DNA of 64,000 nucleotides from an uncultured Erythrobacter sp. (GTDB lineage: Bacteria; Pseudomonadota; Alphaproteobacteria; Sphingomonadales; Sphingomonadaceae): contig CANNCZ010000001.1 in NCBI GenBank assembly GCA_947503275.1, positions 744,001 to 808,000 of the forward strand. Reading direction: 5' to 3'. Below the pieces are notes generated by a model. It was not told the DNA's origin. It searched no databases and saw only the letters and a program-made list of their open reading frames with translations. The position numbers and the translations under genes are program-made. How positions within the stretch are numbered: the first letter of the stretch is position 1; every line of letters starts with the position of its first letter. Below are positions 55,220-63,667 of this stretch, piece after piece.

Positions 55220-56167
55220 ATGAACGCCGAAGTCGGATTTGCCAGCACTGACAGCCGCCTCGACAGTCGAATAGTCAACGGACTGTCGGTTGATGTTGAG
55301 GATTGGTTTCAGGTTGGCGCGTTTGAGAATGTCATTGAACGCGGCGAATGGGACGGGATCGGAACGCGGGTCGAAGACAATGTCGCCCGCATCCTCGATT
55401 TGTTTGCTGAGGCCGAAGTCTCTGCGACATTCTTCACCCTCGGTTGGGTGGCAAAACGTCACCCGAAGATCATTCGCCGGATCGCCGATGCGGGCCACGA
55501 AGTGGCGAGCCATGGCTATGACCACGCGCGCGTGTTCAACTTTGATCGCAAGAGCTTTGGCGAGGACATCAAGCTAGCGCGCGATATCTTGCAGGATTGT
55601 TCCGGGCAGAGGGTAACGGGATACCGGGCACCCAGCTTCTCCATAGATCAACGCACCCCTTGGGCGTTTATGGAGCTAGCGGAGCAGGGCTACGACTACT
55701 CATCTAGCGTCGCACCGATTGCGCACGACCACTATGGTTGGCCAGAGGCTCCGCGTTTCGCATTTCGCCCGCTGCCATGGTCGCAGTTGGTCGAAATTCC
55801 TGTCACGACCGCAATACTTGGCGGACGCCGCGTTGCCGCCGGGGGAGGGGGCTTTTTCCGCGTTCTACCCTATGCGTTTTCGCGGTGGGCCATTCGTCAG
55901 GTGAACCGGCGCGAGGAGCGCCCAGCTGTGTTCTATTTCCACCCTTGGGAGATTGATCCGGAGCAACCGCGTGTCCCCAATGCGCCGCTGCGCTCAAAGC
56001 TGCGACACTACACTGGCCTTCAGAAAATGGCGGGTAAGTTGGGTGATCTTGTGCACGAATTTCGCTGGGGTCGGATGGACTTGCTGGCGCATCGTGAGGC
56101 TAAGCGAGCCAGCGTGTTGGGCGCGGAATTGGGCGAGTCTGGAAAGCAGGCGGACACCCTTGCATGA
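55220..56167 (+). CDS. XrtA-associated polysaccharide deacetylase (DUF3473 type)
   Basis: A NodB-fold deacetylase (TIGR03006 family, from memory). It begins with the catalytic base motif LSVDVEDWFQVG, has the metal-binding H-x-x-x-H region in GHEVASHGYDHARV, RAPSFSI, and the C-terminal DUF3473 segment with FYFHPWEIDPEQPR and LRHYTGLQKM. It should remove acetyl groups from the polymer or a precursor; no signal peptide is visible, so it may act in the cytosol. The start lies two bases behind the ATPase stop; the end overlaps the FemAB gene. Confidence 0.93.
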   Translation: MNAEVGFASTDSRLDSRIVNGLSVDVEDWFQVGAFENVIERGEWDGIGTRVEDNVARILDLFAEAEVSATFFTLGWVAKRHPKIIRRIADAGHEVASHGYDHARVFNFDRKSFGEDIKLARDILQDCSGQRVTGYRAPSFSIDQRTPWAFMELAEQGYDYSSSVAPIAHDHYGWPEAPRFAFRPLPWSQLVEIPVTTAILGGRRVAAGGGGFFRVLPYAFSRWAIRQVNRREERPAVFYFHPWEIDPEQPRVPNAPLRSKLRHYTGLQKMAGKLGDLVHEFRWGRMDLLAHREAKRASVLGAELGESGKQADTLA

Positions 56168-57225
56168 ACGCGCCGGTCAACATGAACCAGCGCGTGAGCC
56201 TTGTCTCGCTCGATGATACGGCCATGTGCGGCCGGGTTGAGGGGTTTGTCCGCGAACAGAGCGGCAGCGTGTTCCATCGCCCTGCTTGGCTGAAAGCGGT
56301 TGATGCTGGCACAGGTCAGCGCGGATGCGGATTGGTTGCGGAGCAATTGGGCGTGGTCACAGGCTGGCTCCCTTTGACCGAGGTGCGGTCGCTTGTGTTC
56401 GGCAAGACTTTGGTTTCAAGCGGCTTTGGCGTGGGCGGTGGTATTCTTGCCGATTGCCCGAATGTTGCTCGTGAACTGGCGCATTCGGCTCAGGATCACG
56501 CGCAAAGATATGGCTTTACGAGCGTTGAATTGCGCGGCGGTCAGGTCCCGGCGGATTGGCAATCACGGTCGGATAAACACTGCGGATTTGAACGCGCGTT
56601 GGCTGCTGATGATGAGGCCGAATTGCTGGCCATCCCGCGAAAGGCCCGCGCCGAAGTGCGCAAGGGTCTCAAGAATGGTTTGACGGTGCGCGTTGGGCGC
56701 GAGGCCAATGATCTTGCCGCGCATTACGCCGTCTATAGCGAAAGCGTACGCAATTTGGGTACGCCGGTGTTTCCGAAACGCTTGTTCGCCGAAATGCTTC
56801 GGGCCTTCCCAGATACCAGCGACATCCTAACCGTGTTCAAAGATAATGCGCCCATCGCCAGCGTTCTGTCCTTCTATCATAACGGCGCAGTGCTGCCATT
56901 TTGGGGCGGCGGCAGCTTTGCAGCTCGCGGCGCGCGTGCGAATGAGTTGATGTATTACGAACTGATGCTTCACGCTCGTCGCCAAGGAATGGAGCGTTTC
57001 GATTTTGGCCGTTCAAAGACTGGCAGTGGTCCGTTCAACTTTAAGAAGAACTGGGGCTTTGAGCCGCGCCCGTTGACCTATTCCGAATGGACAGCGCCCG
57101 GCGAAAGCGCTCGTGATATTGACCCGACCAGCGATGTGTATTCGCGCAAGATTGCCCTGTGGCAGAAACTACCGCTGCCAGTCGCAAACGCTATCGGTCC
57201 ATTCATCGCGCGCGATCTCGCCTAA
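56164..57225 (+). CDS. XrtA-associated FemAB family transferase
   Basis: A FemAB-like protein with tandem GNAT folds (TIGR03019 family, from memory). Family signatures are FHRPAWLKAV, LPLTEVRS, IPRKARAEVRKGLKNG, ANELMYYELMLHARRQGMERFDFGRSK and FKKNWGFEP. FemAB enzymes transfer an amino acid from tRNA to peptidoglycan; here transfer to the polymer or to a lipid-linked unit is the likely analogue. ATGA overlap with the deacetylase gene shows coupling. Confidence 0.9.
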   Translation: MNAPVNMNQRVSLVSLDDTAMCGRVEGFVREQSGSVFHRPAWLKAVDAGTGQRGCGLVAEQLGVVTGWLPLTEVRSLVFGKTLVSSGFGVGGGILADCPNVARELAHSAQDHAQRYGFTSVELRGGQVPADWQSRSDKHCGFERALAADDEAELLAIPRKARAEVRKGLKNGLTVRVGREANDLAAHYAVYSESVRNLGTPVFPKRLFAEMLRAFPDTSDILTVFKDNAPIASVLSFYHNGAVLPFWGGGSFAARGARANELMYYELMLHARRQGMERFDFGRSKTGSGPFNFKKNWGFEPRPLTYSEWTAPGESARDIDPTSDVYSRKIALWQKLPLPVANAIGPFIARDLA

Positions 57226-57237
57226 GGCTTCGGACCC

Positions 57238-58464
57238 ATGGCTGACATCCTTTTCCTAGCGCATCGTGTGCCATTCCCGCCCAATCGCGGTGACAAAATT
57301 CGCAGCGCAAATCTGCTGAAAAAGCTTGCCGAAATTGCACCGGTTCATGTTGGCTGCTTCGCCGAAAACGACGAGGACCGCGCAGGGGCAGCAACTCTCG
57401 AACATCTCGCCGCCAGCCATCGTGTCATCAACCGCACCAAACCGCTTGTTTTAGCCGGAGCAGAGGCTGTGTTGAAGAATAAGCCGGTGAGCCTAACCGC
57501 ATTCCACAGCTCGCAGCTTGTCGAATGGGTGCAAGAGACACTGGCGTCGCATGACATCAGCACTATCGTCATATTCTCAGGGCAGATGGGGCAGTATGTG
57601 CCCGATGACTTTGCTGGACGCGTTGTCATCGACCTGTGCGATGTGGATAGCGCCAAGTTTGAAGGCTACGCAAATGCGGGCCAGCGCGTCTGGCTCAATT
57701 CGCGCGAAGGGCGGTTGCTAGCGTGCGAGGAAGAGCGGCTTGCCCGACGTGCGGACGCAACCATCTTGATCAGTGACAACGAGGCGGAGCTGTTCACGTC
57801 GCGACTGCAGTTTCCTTCTATGACCAACGTGCAGGTGATCGGGAATGGTATTGATGCCGCTGCCTTTGATCCCGAGACGGTCGTTCCGCATGAACAGCTT
57901 TCGGCAAAATCAGGGCCGCAACTCGTCTTCACAGGGCAGATGGACTACTCTCCGAACGAGCAGGCAGTCTTGTGGGTGATCAATGAGTGCCTGCCGCGTC
58001 TGCGCGAGCAGTTCACCGATGCTGAGCTGCATATTGTGGGCCGCAATCCGACTAAGGCTCTTTTGGCGCATGAGGGCACACCGGGTCTCACTATCTGGGG
58101 CGAGGTTCCTGATGTGCGGCCCTTTATCGCGGCTGCCACCTGCGTGATCGCGCCACTATTGATCGCTCGCGGCGTTCAGAACAAAGTGTTGGAAGCGATG
58201 GCGATGGCTCGTCCTGTCGTGCTGACACCGCAAGCGGCCACCGGGATCGCAGCGAAAGATGGCGAGCACTGGTTGGTTTCTGAGGCCAATGCCGAGACGA
58301 TGTGCGCAAGCCTTTCGGCTCTGGTCACTGACCCCGAAGCGGCCGTCAATCTAGGCAAGGCCGCACGGCAGTTTGTGCTCAATCACCATGCTTGGGGCGC
58401 AATGCTTGCTCCTCTGGAAAACCTAGTTTTGGGTAATGCTGCGGAGGCGAGAGATGCCGCCTGA
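57238..58464 (+). CDS. XrtA/PEP-CTERM system glycosyltransferase
   Basis: A GT4-type glycosyltransferase with the start ILFLAHRVPFPPNRGDKIRS, typical of the group found only in XrtA loci (TIGR03087 family, from memory). Two Rossmann domains are visible; the donor-binding C-terminal half has VFTGQMDYSPNEQAV, HIVGRNPTKAL and the E-x7-E-like region APLLIARGVQNKVLEAMAM. It should add one sugar on the cytosolic side. It overlaps the exosortase gene by 11 bases. Confidence 0.92.
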   Translation: MADILFLAHRVPFPPNRGDKIRSANLLKKLAEIAPVHVGCFAENDEDRAGAATLEHLAASHRVINRTKPLVLAGAEAVLKNKPVSLTAFHSSQLVEWVQETLASHDISTIVIFSGQMGQYVPDDFAGRVVIDLCDVDSAKFEGYANAGQRVWLNSREGRLLACEEERLARRADATILISDNEAELFTSRLQFPSMTNVQVIGNGIDAAAFDPETVVPHEQLSAKSGPQLVFTGQMDYSPNEQAVLWVINECLPRLREQFTDAELHIVGRNPTKALLAHEGTPGLTIWGEVPDVRPFIAAATCVIAPLLIARGVQNKVLEAMAMARPVVLTPQAATGIAAKDGEHWLVSEANAETMCASLSALVTDPEAAVNLGKAARQFVLNHHAWGAMLAPLENLVLGNAAEARDAA

Positions 58465-59485
58465 GGTTGCCGCCCAAAACTGGCGCACACAAAGCGTCCT
58501 ATCACGCCTTCCAAAGGCATGGCGCGAAAGCCTGTTCGTCCTCGCTTTTGGCGCGCTTGCCAGTGTTGCCATTGCTGCGCGTGAATGGGGTGAAATGCTC
58601 CACCAATGGTGGAACATCGACACTTACACCCATATCCTGTTGGTGCCGATCATCATCGGTTGGTTGGTCGCGCTCAAGCTCTCCGAACTGGCGAAATCTG
58701 CACCCAAAGCTTGGCTCCCCGGACTGCTCATCGTTGCAGCAGGGCTTGCCTTGTGGATCATTGGCCGAGCGAGTGAGATCAACATTATCGCACATGCTGG
58801 CGCAGTTGGCGCATTGCAGGGGGTGGTGGTTACTGCATTGGGCCCGCGCGTGTCGCTTATCCTAGCGCTACCCATTGCGTTTGGAGTGTTCTTGGTCCCG
58901 GTAGGCGACGAGTTTATCGGGCCGCTCCAATCCATAACCGCAGATATTGCAGTGGCGCTCACCTTATGGAGCGGTATCCCGGCAGTCATCGATGGTATCT
59001 ATATTGATACGCCGGTCGGTCTGTTTATCGTCGCAGAGGCGTGTTCAGGCGTGCGATTCCTGGTGGCGATGGTCACCTTGGCCGTGCTGGTGTGCTTCAC
59101 TCGGTTTCAAAGCTGGTCGCGTCGAGCGCTTTTCATGGCTGCGTCGATCATCGTGCCAATTATCGCGAACGGCATCCGCGCATGGGGGACGATCTACATT
59201 GCACAAAGCCAAGGCGTCGAATTCGCCGCAGGGTTTGATCACATCGTCTATGGCTGGATATTCTTTGCTATCGTGGTTGCAGTGGTCCTTGCCGCTGCAT
59301 GGCGCTTCTTCCAATGCGAACCAGAAGACTATGGCTGGACTCACAGTCAGGTCAGCGAGTTCGCATGGCTCAAACCGTTTGAGGCGGGTTCCACTGCCCC
59401 GATTGTCGCCATTGCCGGCTTTGCAGCACTCGCAATTGTTGGCGGTATCGCAGCAACGATTGTCGGCCCAGCGACCTTAGGCTAA
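58454..59485 (+). CDS. xrtA: exosortase A
   Basis: XrtA is the membrane transpeptidase-like protease thought to cleave PEP-CTERM sorting signals. About eight membrane helices are seen, and the catalytic residues stand in AEACSGVRFL (Cys), IANGIRAWGT (Arg) and GFDHIVYGW (His). Homologues often carry a fused periplasmic EpsI domain; here the protein ends at 343 residues directly after a last helix (APIVAIAGFAALAIVGGIAA), so that domain is absent. ATG 58454 has GGAGGCGAG upstream. It sits between the glycosyltransferase and amidotransferase genes. Confidence 0.93.
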   Translation: MPPEVAAQNWRTQSVLSRLPKAWRESLFVLAFGALASVAIAAREWGEMLHQWWNIDTYTHILLVPIIIGWLVALKLSELAKSAPKAWLPGLLIVAAGLALWIIGRASEINIIAHAGAVGALQGVVVTALGPRVSLILALPIAFGVFLVPVGDEFIGPLQSITADIAVALTLWSGIPAVIDGIYIDTPVGLFIVAEACSGVRFLVAMVTLAVLVCFTRFQSWSRRALFMAASIIVPIIANGIRAWGTIYIAQSQGVEFAAGFDHIVYGWIFFAIVVAVVLAAAWRFFQCEPEDYGWTHSQVSEFAWLKPFEAGSTAPIVAIAGFAALAIVGGIAATIVGPATLG

Positions 59486-59498
59486 CCCGCATTCGACT

Positions 59499-61397
59499 AT
59501 GTGCGGGATCGCCGGAATCTTTCATGCTGAAACGCCAAAGCCGGTCGATCCTGTGCGGGTTGAGCGGATGTGCGATGCGCTTGTCCATCGCGGGCCAGAT
59601 GGGGCAGGGGTTTGGACTGACCTTGGTGTAGGGCTAGGCCATCGCCGCCTGTCGATCATCGACCTCGAAGGGTCGCCGCAACCGATGCACTCCGCCGATG
59701 GCCGCGCGGTTATTGCGTTCAATGGTGAGATCTACAATTTCCGCGAGCTGCGCCGTGAGTTGGAGCAAGGGGGCGCGCAGTTTCGTACAACTGGCGATAC
59801 CGAGGTTATCTTGGCAGCGTGGCAGCGTTGGGGCGTGGATTGCCTCGATAAGCTCCACGGCATGTTCGCATTCGCGCTCTATGATCTGGACAAACGTCAA
59901 TTGCTGCTGGCGCGTGACCGGTTCGGGGTAAAGCCGCTATTTATGGCGCGGCTTTCTGACGGAAGCATCACATTTGCCTCTGAGATGAAGGGCTTGCTCG
60001 CCCATCCGCTGCTGCGCCGCCGGGTCAATCCTCAAGCCATCGATGCGTATCTCACTTGGGGCTATGTGCCCGATAGCCATTCGATACTCTCCGGCGTGGA
60101 GAAATTGCCTGCGGGGCATTTCCTGTTGCTGGAACAAGGCAAGCCCGCACCAGCACCACGCCGCTGGTACGACATTAGCTTCGCTGAGCGCGCCAAGGGT
60201 AGCGAGGCGGACCTATCCGCAGAGTTGGTCCATCTGATGCGCGAGGCGGTGCAATCGCGCATGGTTGCGGATGTCCCATTGGGTGCGTTTCTATCGGGAG
60301 GGGTGGATTCCTCTAGTGTGGTTGCTCTGATGAGCGAGGCCAGCGCTGAACCTGTGCGCACCTGCTCCATAGGCTTTGATGTCGCTGCCCTGGATGAGAC
60401 CAGCTACGCACAGCAGATCGCGGAGAAATTTGGCACAGATCACGATGCGCGCACTGTCGGACAGGATGATTTCGGCGCGATAGACCGGCTCGCGGCGATG
60501 TTTGATGAACCCTTTGCCGATGCATCAGCCCTGCCGACATGGCGGGTGTGCCAGCTTGCTCGGGAGAAAGTGACGGTTGCTCTGTCTGGCGATGGCGCGG
60601 ACGAGGCCTTTGCCGGGTACCGACGTCAGGTCTTTCATCACAACGAAGAACGCGTTCGTTCGCTTCTCCCACAGGGCCTGCGCAGCGGGCTGTTTGGAGC
60701 ACTGGGCAGGGCATGGCCAAAGGCCGATTGGGCACCGCGTCCCCTGCGCGCAAAAGCGACCCTGCTGGCTCTCGCCGAGAGCGGTGAGGAGGGATATGCG
60801 CGCGGATTGTCGGTGACCAATGCGCTGGAACGTTCGGCGCTGTATTCACCTGAGTTTAGAGCGACACTCGGCGGCTTTCGCGGGGAAGATGAGCTGGTCC
60901 GGTTGATGCAAAATGCGCCGGCTCGCAGCGGTCTCGACCGGGCGCAATATGCAGATCTCACTTTCTGGCTACCCGGCGATATCCTGACCAAAGTCGACCG
61001 CACCAGCATGGCTGTAAGCCTGGAAGCGCGTGAGCCTTTGCTCGACCATCGCTTGGTAGAATTTGCTGCAACTCTTCCCGAAAAAATGCGGGTTCGCGGC
61101 GGCACTGGAAAATATCTGCTCAAGAAATGCATGGAGCGATATCTGCCGCACGACATCCTCTACCGCTCCAAGCAGGGCTTTGTCACGCCAATCGCAAGCT
61201 GGCTGCGCGGCCCCTTGAGCGGCGAGGCGAGGGCCATCGCGTCAAGCGTTGTCCTAGGGCAATCCGGTTGGTTTGATCCGTGCGCATTGTCCGAACTGGC
61301 CGAAGAACACATCGCCGGTCGATCCGACAATTCGCGAGTCCTTTGGCAATTACTAATGCTTGAAAAGTCACTGACTGGCCTTGGAGTGACCGATTAG
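59499..61397 (+). CDS. XrtA-associated asparagine-synthase-like amidotransferase
   Basis: A class II glutamine amidotransferase fused to an asparagine-synthetase domain (TIGR03108 family, from memory). The nucleophile is Cys2 (MCGIAGIF); glutamine-binding RRLSIIDLEGSPQPM and FNGEIYNF are present. The synthetase half has the pyrophosphate loop FLSGGVDSSSVVAL (about residue 268) and LSGDGADEAFAGY. It should amidate a carboxyl group, of a sugar acid or amino acid of the polymer for instance. It is the last gene of the rightward arm, 13 bases behind xrtA. Confidence 0.93.
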   Translation: MCGIAGIFHAETPKPVDPVRVERMCDALVHRGPDGAGVWTDLGVGLGHRRLSIIDLEGSPQPMHSADGRAVIAFNGEIYNFRELRRELEQGGAQFRTTGDTEVILAAWQRWGVDCLDKLHGMFAFALYDLDKRQLLLARDRFGVKPLFMARLSDGSITFASEMKGLLAHPLLRRRVNPQAIDAYLTWGYVPDSHSILSGVEKLPAGHFLLLEQGKPAPAPRRWYDISFAERAKGSEADLSAELVHLMREAVQSRMVADVPLGAFLSGGVDSSSVVALMSEASAEPVRTCSIGFDVAALDETSYAQQIAEKFGTDHDARTVGQDDFGAIDRLAAMFDEPFADASALPTWRVCQLAREKVTVALSGDGADEAFAGYRRQVFHHNEERVRSLLPQGLRSGLFGALGRAWPKADWAPRPLRAKATLLALAESGEEGYARGLSVTNALERSALYSPEFRATLGGFRGEDELVRLMQNAPARSGLDRAQYADLTFWLPGDILTKVDRTSMAVSLEAREPLLDHRLVEFAATLPEKMRVRGGTGKYLLKKCMERYLPHDILYRSKQGFVTPIASWLRGPLSGEARAIASSVVLGQSGWFDPCALSELAEEHIAGRSDNSRVLWQLLMLEKSLTGLGVTD

Positions 61398-61505
61398 ATG
61401 TAAAAATCTGTCTCACGGCTGCCTTGGGCAATCGGCCAAGTGGATGAATTGATTGGATATGCCCCGATATGAGACTCAGCTCGTCGAGTAACCATAATTA
61501 AACGA

Positions 61506-61535
61506 TTGCCAGATTTCCAATTGGTCGACTAGTAT
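61506..61535 (+). promoter_or_regulatory. candidate sigma-70 type promoter of the RpfF-like gene
   Basis: TTGCCA (61506-61511) and TAGTAT (61530-61535) are 18 bases apart in the A+T-rich part of the 224-base gap after the exopolysaccharide locus, about 85 bases before the gene. The rest of the gap shows a small CTTGG/CCAAG repeat and no clear terminator. Confidence 0.4.
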
Positions 61536-61621
61536 TCCTTTGTAGCAAGCCGAAAAGGCAGCATACACGTCTAGGTCGCACACCGATCAGGCGGGACTGG
61601 GTCGGATTGGAGATTGTGGCA

Positions 61622-62545
61622 ATGGACAGCAGCGCGGCGAAAGCGGTGCCTTTGATAGGCGATGACGAATTGCTCGCCGAAAGTGCATTGCATTCATCTA
61701 TTCCGTCTGAGTTGTATTCTTTGCAAGGTCTTGATGTTCTTTATGAAGATCGAACCGCTACACTTTGGTCTTACATGAGCCCGGGTGACCGGCCGAGTTT
61801 TACTCCAGCCATGCTCGATGATTTCGAGAGTTGGCAACGGTTGATCTCGGCAGGGTTTGGCCCTGACAAAGTGCCTTTGCGCTATCTGGTTCTAGGCAGC
61901 CGTGCTCCAAATGTGTTTTGTTACGGCGGCGATCTGGAGCTGTTTCAGCGGCTGATCCGTGAGCGCGACCGTGCTGGGCTGGTCGACTATGGACACCGCT
62001 GTTGTGCGATCCTTGATCGCAATGTCCGCACGCTTGATATCCCGATGCTTACTGTCGGCCTGGTTCAGGGTGCGGCGCTTGGCGGCGGGTTTGAGGCGCT
62101 GTTGTCGTTCGATTACATCATCGCAGAACGCCAATCGACTTTTGGTCTGCCTGAAATCATGTTCGGACTGTTCCCCGGAATGGGTGCGCATGCGTTCCTC
62201 TCGCGTAAGTTGGGTAGCGCGATGGCAGACCGGATTATCGTTTCGAACGAAACCTTTACCGCAGAACAGATGTATGACCTTGGCCTTGTTCACGCGCTGG
62301 CGGAGCCCGGTGAAGGGGTCAGTGCTGTGCGTGACTTCATCAAGAAATCTGACCGGCGGCATGCGGGGCTTGTTGGGTCGCGTCGCGCGATCAAACAGGT
62401 TTGGAAGCTTGAATTGGCAGAGCTGAACCGCATTACGGAACTGTGGGCGGATACCGCTTTGGAACTGCGAGAGCAGGACTTGCGTGTCATGAACCGGCTC
62501 GTTTCGGCGCAAGAGCGTGTTGCTGACCGGATTGCCGCGGCCTGA
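61622..62545 (+). CDS. RpfF-like crotonase, probable DSF-type signal synthase
   Basis: The protein belongs to the enoyl-CoA hydratase fold and matches RpfF, which makes cis-2-unsaturated fatty-acid signals (DSF) from acyl-ACP. Typical blocks are LRYLVLGSRAPNVFCYGGDLELF, read here at about residues 84-106, VQGAALGGGFEALLSFD and STFGLPEIMFGLFPGMGA; the two catalytic glutamates of RpfF (in GGGFEA and GLPEI) are conserved. Length, 307 residues, is near that of RpfF. ATG 61622 has TTGGAG nine bases upstream; TTG 61607 and GTG 61616 are alternatives. RpfC, RpfG and RpfB are not in the window. A degradative hydratase is less likely because of the N-terminal extension and the acyl-pocket motif. Confidence 0.85.
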   Translation: MDSSAAKAVPLIGDDELLAESALHSSIPSELYSLQGLDVLYEDRTATLWSYMSPGDRPSFTPAMLDDFESWQRLISAGFGPDKVPLRYLVLGSRAPNVFCYGGDLELFQRLIRERDRAGLVDYGHRCCAILDRNVRTLDIPMLTVGLVQGAALGGGFEALLSFDYIIAERQSTFGLPEIMFGLFPGMGAHAFLSRKLGSAMADRIIVSNETFTAEQMYDLGLVHALAEPGEGVSAVRDFIKKSDRRHAGLVGSRRAIKQVWKLELAELNRITELWADTALELREQDLRVMNRLVSAQERVADRIAAA

Positions 62546-62557
62546 TCCGTTGCCGGG

Positions 62558-63664
62558 CTAGTGCTCGGCTCCGTGGCCCATCGCCATATACTCATCGCTC
62601 TGCATTTCGTTGAGGCGGCTTGCCGTGCGTTCGAACTCAAAACTCCCATCGCCTGCATTGTAGAGCGCATCGGGCGTCGCATTGGCGGTCGCGAACAGCT
62701 TCACCCGGTGCTCGTACAGCGCATCAATCAGCGTCACGAACCGCGCCGCCTCGTTGCGCTGATCCGGTCCCATCTGCGGGATCCCGACGATGATCACTGT
62801 GTGGAATGCGCGCGCAATCGCAAGGTAATCTGGTGCACCGCGCGCCTCTCCACACAGCCGTTTAAAGCTGAATACGCCCACACCCTTCAACGACTTAGGC
62901 ACATGCATCGACCGTTTCGCCCCAATCGCCAGCTCACCCGAAGGCACATTGGCGGCATCCTCCGGGTCAAAGTCGGTAAGCCTGAAGAACACCTCGCGCA
63001 CTTTCGCCGTCGCTTCATCGCCAATCGGCGTGTGCCAGCTGGGCATGTCACCAATTCTGTCGAGCCGATAGTCCGTGGGGCCATTCAACCCTACGACTTC
63101 AAGTTCCTCAGATATCAAATCGATAAAGGGTAGAAAATGCTCTCGGTTTAATCCGTCTTTGTAGAGGTCACTGGGCGGTCTGTTTGACGTTGTGACGATC
63201 GTCACGTCCTGCTCGCGGATCAGATGCGTGAACAGACGGCTCATGATCATTGCATCGGCGGAGTTGTTCACCACCATCTCATCAAAGGCGAGCACGCGCA
63301 GATTGTGCGCAAGCTTGGCTGCGACCGGAGGGATCGGATCGCCTTCATGCGTCTGACGAGCCAGGCGCATTTCCTCATGCACCTCTTGCATAAATGCATG
63401 GAAGTGGACCCGGCGTTTCTCCGGGATGCTCAGCCGCTCGTGGAACAGGTCCATCAGCATCGACTTCCCGCGCCCGACGCCGCCCCACATATACACCCCT
63501 TGAGGCCGCGTCTGTTTGCGGGCGAAGAGCTGGGCTAGCAAACCGCCGGGCTGCTCCGCTTCCAACTCTTTTTGCAGCACATCTAACCGTACAGCTGCGC
63601 GTCTCTGATCGGGGTCTGCGCGCAGCTCTCCGCGAGCGATTAGCTTTTCGTAGCGCGCAAGCAT
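62558..63664 (-). CDS. zapE: cell division protein ZapE (AFG1-like ATPase)
   Basis: ZapE is a P-loop ATPase that acts at the division ring and in quality control. Walker A is YMWGGVGRGKSML (about residue 58), Walker B is RVLAFDEMVVNNSADAMI, followed by the arginine finger region TTSNRPPSDLYKDGLNREHFLP. The C-terminal part has VFSFKRLCGEARGAPDYLAIA. Length, 368 residues, is normal. It converges on the RpfF-like gene with 12 bases between stops and follows the thioesterase gene by three bases. Confidence 0.94.
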   Translation of the reverse strand: MLARYEKLIARGELRADPDQRRAAVRLDVLQKELEAEQPGGLLAQLFARKQTRPQGVYMWGGVGRGKSMLMDLFHERLSIPEKRRVHFHAFMQEVHEEMRLARQTHEGDPIPPVAAKLAHNLRVLAFDEMVVNNSADAMIMSRLFTHLIREQDVTIVTTSNRPPSDLYKDGLNREHFLPFIDLISEELEVVGLNGPTDYRLDRIGDMPSWHTPIGDEATAKVREVFFRLTDFDPEDAANVPSGELAIGAKRSMHVPKSLKGVGVFSFKRLCGEARGAPDYLAIARAFHTVIIVGIPQMGPDQRNEAARFVTLIDALYEHRVKLFATANATPDALYNAGDGSFEFERTASRLNEMQSDEYMAMGHGAEH

Positions 63665-63667
63665 CGC

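Noticed and set aside
43301..61397. The locus as a nonribosomal peptide or siderophore cluster
   Set aside because: Ligase and carrier protein are stand-alone and there is no condensation or thioesterase domain; all neighbours are XrtA-associated polysaccharide proteins.
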